This document shows, piece after piece, positions 34,801 through 46,800 of a stretch of DNA of 64,000 nucleotides. Under the pieces are notes generated by a model. The model worked only from the letters and a program-made list of their open reading frames with translations, searched no databases and had not been told where the DNA came from. This stretch comes from Branchiostoma floridae (taxonomy: Eukaryota; Chordata; Leptocardii; Amphioxiformes; Branchiostomatidae). Each line of letters starts with the position of its first letter. Position 1 is the first letter of the stretch. The position numbers and the translations under genes are program-made. The stretch is from contig NC_049982.1 in NCBI RefSeq assembly GCF_000003815.2, forward strand, positions 25,671,508 to 25,735,507, read 5' to 3'.

Positions 34801-37800
34801 TGGTATCTCAGTTAACAATCTTTTTTATTCCTGTATTGAAGAAGTGCAGAAAGCGACACTATGTATTGTGGTAATCTAGGAGCAGTAGATGTCCTCAACA
34901 TGGAATAGTGTTCAACCACTCTAAACTACTATCATGGTAGATCTAGATCACAACTACTACTACCTCAATAGTCTTCAACCAAGAGAATAAAGAACACAAT
35001 AAGAACATACCCTCTCCTCCTCCACCTGGTCCCAAGTCAGCCTGCGTTCCTCCAGGAGTTCTGCGTGGCTCTTCTGCAGGGCAGGCAGCTCCTCCAGACG
35101 TTTGGCACGCTCAAAATGATCCACCTAGTGAGGTACAATCAGGGTAAGGGCTTGTCAAGCAGGCACAGCAGGTGAAACTGTCATCTAAACAAGCAGGGCT
35201 CAATAAAACTGGGTGCATATACAATTTGTGCACCCTAACTTGGAGTTATACACCTAACTTTTAGCAAAAATGTACAAAGACACATAAAAATAACAGTTCA
35301 TGATACATTTTCCCTTCACATAGATTCTTGATCCCTATTGTTACAATTACTGTAGTACCAACCTTCTTTTCTTGGGCCTTGAGTTTTTCTGCTAATTCCT
35401 TCTTTTCCTTTTCTAGCTGTTCCACTTGTTTCTGCATGATGGCATCAGGGTCCAGCTCATCTATGTCCTACAGGTGGGCACAGTGAAGGGATGTAAGTAC
35501 TGGCATTGAAAAAGTACATGTCACATGACATCACACAAGGTCATGACCTTGTCTGTAGTGGGCCAGAACCCACCTGGTCACCCCAAGAGTTGATTGGTAG
35601 ACATGTAAAGGAAGATATCTGCAAACTGAACCTGCAAAAGGCAGCTGGAGATCAGCAATCATACCTCAACGACATCTCGCAATGTCCAACCCATTGAAGA
35701 AGGGGAACAACGGATGCTAAACCGGATAGTGAGTTTGAGTGAGTGATACTGTAAATCCATTTCCCGGAGGAGCATCAAAGCCCTCACAGTAAGAAAAATC
35801 TACTGTTAGGGTGATGAAAATAGGCAAATGTTTGTGAAAATTTGGACTTCTGCAGGAGTGTTCTTTCGTATGCGTGTATTGAAAATGTCTGTCAGGGCTT
35901 GAAATACCACCTGCATATGCAGGTTAGTGCAGGTAAAATTGGAGCTGTGCAGGTATTTCTGGTGTCTACCTGCACCTAACCTGCACAGATCCATGTACTG
36001 GGTTTTATACATAAATGTCCTATAATGTAGGTGTATATGGGTTGTTATTAGCTGCATTGACTGTTACCACCTATAAAGTATAAAAGAAAAAAAATAGCAA
36101 TGGTTCCTGAACAATTTTAGTATGATCCATAATTCCTAAACTCAGAGTGGTGGAGGTAATGTTACCTGCACCAGTGCATGTATGCAGAAAAAAGTATTTC
36201 AAGCCCTGTCTATGAATGCCTTTGCACCCATTTCAGATGAGAATTCCATGGCTTTTACTGGGGATCTACATGACTTGTATATGCATCTTACAACTAGATG
36301 GTATTTGTACTCTGTACGGTACCTCTAAGTCGATGTCCTTCAGTGCCCGTGCTCCTAGACTGGACTTGCGGAGGATGTCTAGCCTCTCCTGGACCTGTTT
36401 CCGCTGGATCTCCCGGCGCTCCTGCAGGCGCCGCTGTCTCTCCCGTTCCTGTGCCTCCTGGGCGAGGCGCGCCTCCTCAGCCTCCTTCTGAGCACGGAGC
36501 TGCTCTTCCTGAGCACGCTTCTCTTCCTCCTCCTGTGGGGACAACATGTTTGTTTGTTTGTTTTGTTTGGACATTTATCACCTCACCTATCTCTTGACCT
36601 TTTAGTGGGTCGTTGGGGCACCATAACTATCTATTTATGAGAAGCTCAAATCAGCCTGCTGGAGATAAGGGTCCGATAAAATATAACAGAGATACAGATT
36701 ACAGAGTCATAATAAATCTTATCTTAGGTGGTGACTTAGAATCTACAGGTTCTAGGTTCCAATCCCTAGCACTAGTAGCAGGCCGCAATGTTGTACCCTT
36801 CTTGCAGAGATACTTTAAATCTTTAAATATTCATGGTGTCATCATTCTTGTAGTTTTCCAGTGGCTTTCCACCAATGTGTTTTGTTTCCACTGCAAATAT
36901 GAAATGCTGTGAAAAATCTTTCCTCTCCTCCCACAAAATCAAATCCCCACAAAATGAATAAATTTACAGCTTTTAGCACAGCCTCAGAACAAACTCTAGT
37001 TTTTCCAAACAGACAAAAAAAAACTTCACTCAAGACAAGCCTTTTCCCTGTTGTATTTCCTTAACCAATAAACATGTCAAATCTGGTGACAACCAGCTAC
37101 TTCAACAGTAAGAAGCCAAACTGTTCTCAAATTACAGGAAATGTCACTTCGAGGCCTCCTACAAGGAACCTACAAAGACCTAAGATGACATCTGTACACA
37201 ATAAGACCCACTCTCTGCATGTTGAGGTTCTCTATGATCATTAATTTGTTACATTACACATGCCTGTACATGCCTGTACTGTAAGATGACCTTTATGCAC
37301 AATAAGACCATGTAAGACCCACCCTCTGCATGTTGAGATTCTCTATGATCATTAATTTGTTACATTACACAATGCCTGTACTGTAAGATGACATCTGTAC
37401 ACAATAAGACCATGTAAGACCCACCCTCTGCATGTTGAGATTCTCTATGATCATTAATTTGTTACATTACACAATGCCTGTACTGTAAGATGACCTCCAT
37501 GCACAATAAGACCATGTAAGACCCACCCTCTGCATGTTGAGGTTCTCCAGTTTCTCCTTACGCTCCTCAATGGTTCTCTGCCGTGCCAGGATGTGCAGGT
37601 GCTCCGCACGGGCAGACTTGCGGTAGGCCGCCATGCAGCCCGACTTCAGGTCCTCGTGCTCCTTCTGTAAGTTAACACAAACAACATGTGTAAACAACAA
37701 TCACTGGAAAGGAAGAAGGCATAAATAACACGAGTTCAAAGACCTCATTCCTCCGCGACATATTCAGAGTTTCTCGAATGTTTTGTTAAACTGTAATAGA

Positions 37801-40800
37801 TCAATAATGCAACTAAGATTTTGAGTCCCAATACACCTGTCCATTGATCACTTCCTGTTACCATATATGAATATGACTAGCATACGAAATTATAACTCTG
37901 AAAAAAAAGACCAAAACAAGACCTCCCCATTTAATAAGTAGGCTCTTTCATTGACCCCATGACCTGGAAAGTCTGTCACACAAACTTGACAAATTACTAA
38001 ATCTGTAAACTCTAAACTCCACTTCCTGTCATTCCACTTCCTGTCATTCCAACTTCATTTCCTGTCAGTCTGGTGAAACTATCTGCAAACTTTAAACTCC
38101 ACTTTCTGTCATACCAACTCCTTTCCCTATGGTGAGAGGTGCCTACCATAAGGAAATAACTGCGTAAACACAGACACAAGGAAAACAGTGTTAACCATGA
38201 GATGTGGCGGCTGGATGACATTGACGGCCATGTTGAGAGCGACGGACATCTGCACCAGCTGGCGGTTGAACTGCTCCGACTGGAGAGGCTGGAGGGTGGG
38301 GCCCTCCGACTCTGTTATCTCCTCACTGGAGAACAGCCCCACCTCTTCTCCAAACCGCAAGGACTTGGAACAGTGGTCCAGACGGACCTATAGAGACAGC
38401 AGCAATGGAATTACTTTAATTCCAAACTTAGGAATAATAGTTCAATTTGTTGGTTCTGGGATTTAAAAAATTACATTGTCAAAAGGGAAGGCTTATACCT
38501 TGGTACAATAGAAGTAATTCTAGTGAGATTCTAATTATTTTGTAAGCCAAGTTTTCATTCTATCCTTACTCAAAATGCGCTGCAAGCAAGAAGTTACCTT
38601 CCGTGAAAAGATGAACATTGAAACGTACAATGTTGTCAAAGGTACGTATTGTAGGATTTTGGTGCCAAAACTTCAAATAAATTAAGAAAAATCTCTATTT
38701 ATATTGACACTAATTTCCAACATATCATGCTTCACCAGACTTTGAGCAAAAAGCTACAAACCTTGAGATCTCCGTTTCTGGCAGCTTCCACCACGACTCT
38801 CTCCAGCTGGAAGGACGTGGCGAACGGAGCCAGGGCCACCAGGCGCGACATCTGGATGGTCTGGTATACCTGCGATACCTACAATTCAGGGATAAAACAA
38901 TACACACTGTTACTCGACACAAAACATTCAGGTACATTTCATCAATCATATATCATGAATTGCATTATATAAGCTCATTTATTGCTCATAACAATGATGT
39001 CCTATTTCAATTTTTCAAGCGTGGGTTAGAATGATGTGTTACATCAATGGAAAACTTCACGAGTATATCTAACTTAGAAAGGATACCTCATTTGAAGTGT
39101 TCTAGCCAGCTTGAATTTTTTCCGTCCCTGGATTTTGAATGGAAATCCTGTTTTAAGGCAGGATGATCCAAGGGGGTCTGGGAATATGCTCCCCAGAAAA
39201 ATTTTTGAAATCTAGATCCTGTGAAATGCTATGTCCTTTATTTTGAGGGGCAAATTTTGCTGGTAGATTTTTGTCCATCATAGAGGACGGAATGGGCAAA
39301 ATTCTTGTTTGTCCCCAGCAGCAAAATTCTGAAGGACGGATGCTGACTAGAACCTTGATCTATGGTAATAGTTTCATGCAATGCAACTAATGATTAAAAA
39401 AATTCTTCGTGGGATCTAAGCGCAATGAAAGTATGGCTTTATACTGTAAATATCTGCAGTGGTTTTGTTTTTGCAGTCTCTAAAGTAACAATACTATACT
39501 ACAGATACAAGCTTCAAACACCCTCGAAAAACTCCTTTCCCACACTTCTTCCAAATTCAAGTCCCCCTTTCCCCAAAATAAGCAAAGTTACAATACTGAC
39601 CTGTTGTACCAGGCCGCATGAGGGTGACGTCCTGCAGTGCGGGAACATACTGCGCCAGCTCCAGCTCCTCGGCAGACAGGATGAAGTTGAAGACGTTGGA
39701 GACCCTGCTGCTCAGCTTGAGGGGGTGGAACTCCACCTCCAGCCACTCATACAGGCCCTGCAGCTGGGGGTGAACGTGCTGTAGGACTCCTGACCTCACC
39801 TGGACATTAACACAACAGTTAGGTCATGTACTAACACTGCAGCTGGGGGTGAACGTGCTGTAGGACTCCCGACCTCACCTGGACATAACACAAGAGTAAG
39901 GTTATGTACAACAACACTGCAGCTGGGGGTGAACGTGCTGTAGGACTCCCGACCTCACCTGGACAGAACAACAGTTAGATCATGTACTAACACTGCAGCT
40001 GGGGGTGAACGTGCTGGAGGACACCTGACCTCACCTGGACATGGACAAACAACACCATACAAGCAAACACAACAAAAACATAACCTTCTTGGCTAAGGTC
40101 ACAATAGTTCAGTGCTTGAAATATGTCTTTTCTGTATACCTGCACCGGTGTAGTTAACATTGAAACTTACCTGCACCAGACAAATTTGACCTGCACCACT
40201 CTGAATTTAGGAAGTATGGATCATACTAAACTTGTTCAGGAACCTTTGAGATTTTTCCTTTAATATTTCATAGGTGGTGACAGTCAATGCAGCTAATAGC
40301 AATCCATATACACTTACATCACAGGACATTTATGTATAAAACCCAGTACATGGATTAGTGCAGGTTAGGTGCAGGTAGACATCAGAAATAACTGCACAGT
40401 TCCAATTTTACTTGCACTAACCTGCATATGCAGGTGGTATTTCAGGCCCTTAAGGGATAGGTCATATTATAAATAAACAAAAGCTGAAACAAACAAACAA
40501 ACCATGTCCTTGATGAGTGAGGCCCTGGTGGGTAGACCCTGCAGTCCCAGCAGGGTCGCTAGGCGGCGTGCCTTCTCCATACTGACACCCTCCATGTCCA
40601 GCAGCTTGTCAAACTCTGTGGCAGGTTGGGAGATGGGGATGGACAGGGTAGCCAGGACTACCTGGGATGCCATCCTTTAAGACAGTAACAATAGGAGATA
40701 ACATATTACTTTTTTATCAGATGCACAGACACATCATTGGTACATGCTAAATATGTATAAAAATTACTATAGACTACCCAAAATTTGCAACCATAGCTTA

Positions 40801-43800
40801 GAACCCAAATTACAGCCAGAAATTCTGCTATAGTATCTAAGAAAGCGGCAAGGTGACCCAAAATCGGGTTCTTCATTTTGCCTACAAATACCTACACACC
40901 AAATATCAAAATCCATCCATGACTTAACTTATGCTATTCACAAACATGAACACAAAAACATAACCTTCTTGGCAAAGGTAGAAAGAACACTGTATGTATT
41001 GCATAAAATCCAAATACCCAAAATGCTAAAAAAAGAATATTTTCTACATGTTCAGTTTTTCTAATGTTGCCATGATGTTTGACCTTCTGTTTCATCTTGA
41101 GCAATGTAGTACAGCTGTAGCACATTAAAGACCAGGGCTCCAGACTAACTTTTTGACCTAGGAGCGTGGCGCTCCTAACTCTTAAAACTTAGGAGCGCCA
41201 GCAAAAAGTTAGGAGCACAAGCAAACGTCTTAAGCCATACAAAGTATTACTCCTATAAATCAATGTTTTAAACCTGGAATTAAGTACTTGCATAGATTAT
41301 AACAGAAAAAGCATTGATCCTGTACAAAATGCTTGTTTGAACCTTTATTCATGAATGCTCAAATCAGCCGGCGTGTTGCTTGATTTTTCTAATCGCGGAT
41401 TAGTTCTGCAGCCATTACTACATACATTGTATAGACGTAGGGAATCCCGGATGCGTACCTGAACCCACGTTTAGGTTCAGGTCCAGATTAGAATCCGGAG
41501 GTTTAGGTTCAGGTCCGGACCTAATGAGTCCGGACCTTAATCCATGGCATAGAATATTACATTATGATATAATATTATAATATGTTATACAATGTAATGG
41601 CAAAACAATCTAGCAAAAATCCAGAGAATTATAATGTTGATGTAATTACTATACTATGGCACATATTGTCTTTATCTGAGTGTCACAGTATCAACAAGAA
41701 TAAAAACAAAATTAAAAAAAATGAATGAAAATGAAAATTAAAGAAATAAAAAAAATTAACAAGTTTATTTCATAATTATTGTTACAAAGTAACATTTGGA
41801 ATAAACATTCAAACTTAGTAGAGTACCTTATTCATACTGGGTTGGGCTACCCTGGCTCAAGAAAACAGAATTAAAAAAAATAAAAAATGCCTCCGCCCTT
41901 GAGGCGTCGCCAAAAAAATAGGCACTGCCCCCTATCAAGTTTGGATGAAACTGCAGAAATGCATCATTCCCTGAGCATTCTCTCGCCTATTATCGCGAGA
42001 TTACGCGTGAGTTCATATTTAGATCCAACATGGCGGATGTTTTCGAGCCGATTGAGTTTTGTGCTTTATTTTGGAAGGAATTTTTCGTTGCAGGAACATT
42101 AAAACAAGTTGACTACGGGTGAAAAATAGTGGAAATGTATCGGTAACTTTTTAATTTGTTTGGTTGGTTGTTAATTTCTGTGTTTTGATAGAGAATTTCC
42201 GGATCTGAGTGACTGTAAGTGTGCACATGTGTGCACATGGACAGCAATGTTTATATATATTTAGCGATGTTTTCGTCTTTGTTCAGCGCAAATTTCAAGA
42301 TTTTTGGAAGGTTAAAGATGGTCTAAAACCTAAAGGATATATTTTTTACGAGTTCAGTACCGAATAACTTGAGTTTCATTTTTTTTTGGACCTGAACCGA
42401 AACGTTTTTGCATGTCCAGAACTGGTAAGCTTTATTTTTTGCTCATTTTCTTATTGGCGCGCCGTGCGACCATCATTTCAAAAATAGGCGCATCCTTAAA
42501 ATTACCGGTCGCGATGCGACCAAATCTAGTCGCAGTCACGAGCCCTGAAGACACATATTCAAAGTGTCATGAAGTTTGTAGACGTCACTGTGAAAAACAA
42601 CAATAAAACCACTGCAAACATTTCCAGATGTAGAGTACTGACTTCTGCAGCTCGTCTTGGCTGAGGTTCTTCCTCTGCTCCTTGGACAGGTGGAAGAGGC
42701 GGTGTAGAGCCGAGGCGTGGAACAGCTGGTTACCAGACTTCCAGAACACCATGCCCAGCTTGGTGTAGTAGTTGGCCATGAGCTGAGGCTTGGGGGGCTT
42801 CTTGGACAGGTTCATCAGCTGCCACACATCCTCAACAGCTTTGTAGGCTTCCTACAAAGTGACAGACAACACAATCACATGTTACAACTTCTTAAGCACA
42901 ATCAACATCAATTTCTTCACCGATGAATGAGAAGGGATATTATTACGTACCTGCTCAATAAACAATATGCTTTCCAAAAGGTGTAAAAACTATTATAATA
43001 TCTTGCCAAGTCCGAGACATGCAATTTTTGTATTATTTTTGTTTCTGTTTGCCTGTGTGTGTTTCCACACTTATTTACTCATGTATGAGACACTGAGAGG
43101 AAGCTAGATCAAAGGTCCCAAATTATCAAAGGTTAGCTCATTTTCTGCTATATCCATGAATGTGCCTTAGGGGAACAAGTGGGAAAATGCATTGGACAGA
43201 ATCTAAGACAGAGGTATTTGTAATAATCAATAAGTAGCAAAAACAATAACAAAAAACAATAATAAATAGCAAAAATAATAACTACTTCAAGAAGGTATTG
43301 GATTTCTTGTTTGAGAAAGTGTGGTATGGGGTCACTGACCTGCCACAGCTCCATGGTGATGGCAGAGTCCAGCTGTACCAGGCGTGTCTCCAGGAACAGC
43401 TGCTGGCTGTCAGCATTGTTCAGGTTGATGGCAGTGGACTGGGTCTGGTGGCGGTTCAGCACCTGCTGCAGGTGGCTACGCAGCTGGAACATGCCAAATA
43501 GCAGATGTCAACAGCTGGGCAAATAGCACCATGTTGGGATAGATGCATGTTTAGGGTGTAGTCTTCACTAGCATATCTACTAGACTTTGAAAGTGGCAGA
43601 CTATAAATTCTGACATTGTCATATCAAGAACAGGTATATCCATGAGACATTCTTAACACAGGGCTTTACAATAAAGTACATATACTACACAACTTTAGCC
43701 AGTATATGGCATACCCTAAAAAATACTGTTTATACAAGTATACAGATAACAAAACTATCCATGTCCCTCATAAATTTTCATGAAATAAGATGCTTTATCC

Positions 43801-46800
43801 AAAATAATAATTTAACTGACAACAAAACAGACAAATTGCTTAAAAGCAGTTGTTCTTTGTCTATGAAGTTTGTTGCGCAATCTGTCAAACATTGTCCACA
43901 TGATTTTCAAGTGTAATTCTCACATTGTCACAGAGCTTGCGGAACTCTGTCTTGCGGCTGTACTTGAGACAGAACTGGAAGGCTTGCTGTGCGATGTCCT
44001 GGTACAGGCGCTCCACGCGGGAGTTGTTCCTCAGCAGGTCCAGACACTGGCGGTAGGACTCCCACAGGAACTTCACCCAGGGGGTCAGCATCAGCCGGTC
44101 ATGGCGCGCCTGGATGTCCTCACCACTGACCGCGCTCAGAAGAAGACTGAGGAAGGCGCAAACAGGAAAATCTCATACATTTTCATTAAAAAATGAACTG
44201 AAAATTGTCAACCTATGAAATAGTTTGAAATAGTTGAAATGGTTTTGGCCTTTTTGGGTACAATATATGTTATCTGCACATGCCCAAACATATAAAGGAA
44301 ATGCCTGTACAACTTCTTGAATTCATGCAAACTGTGCACTACACTATAGTATAAGGCTTGCCCCTGTGGTGTTGCCAAAAACAAGGCCATCAGAGAAGGC
44401 AGACTTTATTTCCTCAGTTACTCATGTAGGCAAATGCTGACTGCCCATCACAATTTGCAGGTCTGCCAATGAGAGCATAGCAATTAGCAGTTCATCCAAT
44501 TATGAGAGCATAGCAATTAGCTGTTCAACCAATGAGAGTGGTTCCATCATCCATGTCCAGATATTTGCATTTTTAGGATCTTATTTTGGAATTACAAATT
44601 TGATGGAAGCGGGTGTGATTTTATCTGTCAGCGATGTGTAGGTAATATGAGACGTACAGCTCTGGGGTGTAGATTTCAGACTCCAGGTCGTCAATGTCCA
44701 GCACAGCCTGCTGGGACGAGGAGCGGGCCTGTTCTGTCCTCTCCTCCGCCAGGCTCAAGTACTGACGGACTACATCCTCCAGGGACTTGATGTTCACCTG
44801 TCAGAAAGCAGGATAGACTCGTTTTATTACAAACACTATTTCAAAACTAATATTGACTGTCATCTTCTAGCATAGTCACCTTTATCTTTATAAACTTGCT
44901 ACAGGGAGTACAGGGCTCGAAATACTGGGTGCATGTGCACCCAGGTGCGCCCAAAATTGGAGCTGTGCACCCAATTATTTTCTGTGCGTTCTGTCATGGT
45001 ACTTGTTTAAGAATTTGATAGCTTGTAAGTTGTAACTAAGTTTTATTATTAGGTTATTACTTAGATTTAAGTGGTGCACCCAAAAATTTTTGGTGCACCC
45101 AATTTTTTAAGCCTGGGTGCACCAGTGCACCTAATCCTAAAAATGAAATTCGAGCCCTGGAGTAGCAATGGTCTCTTGGCCTTGCACTAAACAAACAAAA
45201 AGTGGTTGCATCTTACTTGCTGACAGATGTTCTTGTACTGGTACAGCCCCTCCTTAGCCACATGACTCTTGCGCAGGTCCACGCAGAGCTCCAAGTACTT
45301 CTTCATGATGGGTTCGTGGATCTTCTGCCATGTCCGATGCTTCTTGCTCTTGATGACATCATAGAGAGCATCAAGAGCTGGCTGCTTCTTACCAACATCA
45401 ATGAACTCTGGAAGGAAAGAAAGTTATGGAAATTATTTTACAGTAGACTTTTAGCCAGGTAGGCGCTAGGGCATCTTTTTTCTGCCATGTTCTGAAAATG
45501 ATTGAAATTGGACGCCTTACTTTAAGCAAGACGCTCTGAAGATGCCCTTCCACTGCTCCCCAGTGACTGGGGAGCATATCCTCTCACAAGCATGAAACTC
45601 TGATTCACCAGGGATGCTACAGGTCACATGTGGCCTGTCTGACAGTAAATTTGCTTTATTTCCCAAATTTGCATTTCAAATCAAAATGCAAGAATAGTGT
45701 TTCAGAGAGTTATGAATTTCTGAGTGGGTTTCCTAAAGTAAATGAGGATGTCCCCAGACCCACTACAATACTCGCGCCTACAGCGCTTGCCAAACAAGAA
45801 AATTGGACACCCTATGATGAAATCCTAGCTAAAAGCCTGTTTTACAGGTTTATGTACTGGCTCCCCTGAGAGTACCAATCTGGCTAAAAAAACTTTGGAA
45901 ATCTTACACACAGATGGGAAACGTGCCTTCAGCGCTCCAGATTATGAAAAATCAGTCAGCAATATGTAACTCACTCATACTACATTTGCTGGCGCCACCT
46001 TTGCATTTGGCAAGGAAAGAAGTGTCAACTTTCTGACCACACAGATGTAGACAGAATCCCCTGCCCATAGGTTCGGTCAAAAACACAAGACTGGTTTTCA
46101 TTTCTCGATTTTTACTGATTTCTGGGCAAATTTGTTTTGCAACATCTTTTTAAAAAGAAAGCCCTCTGTCTGCGTTAGGCTGTGCCAAGCTGTCATTTGA
46201 AAGGCCGACAGCTCTCTGGCAGAAATGAAGTCTAGGAATCAGACAGGGCTCTATCCAGCTTGAAATTTTTTTCCATCAGCCCAATTCCAATTGACAGAAA
46301 AATCCTTTTAAATTTTTTTTTCAACATCCTGTACAAATTTCTTTCATTGACAACAAAAGGGTCAACAATGCGCCCTCCCGCATCAAATATAGTACAGTTT
46401 GCACAGGGCTCTAGCCAGCTCAACATTTTTTCCGTCAGCCAATTCCCATTGTCGCGAAAACACTATTCCAGGAGTTAGAGAGACTGAACTGAAACCTTGA
46501 AAACGGATTTTAATGAGATTATCGTATGCAAAAGGGCACCGACAAACATTATCAACAATCATAACAATAGCAAAACAAACAATGTGTGGCTTTTACGGCC
46601 GTGGACGGCATCCCCAAGCAGCCTGTAGCTTCCACCAAGGAGCTTTTATCAGATTTTTGTCCATCAAAGTTGACGGATTGGTTTTAAAATTTTTCCGTAA
46701 CACACAGCAAATTTCCGTCAATTGACGAAAAAACGGACGCTGGCTAGAGCCCTGAGTTTGCACCCCCAGACAATAGAATAATGGTGCTGCCAGTCTTTTT

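Noticed and set aside
37185-37548. Possible CRISPR-like regular repeats
   Set aside because: Animal intron, 102-111 bp contiguous units with no variable spacers; it is a minisatellite.
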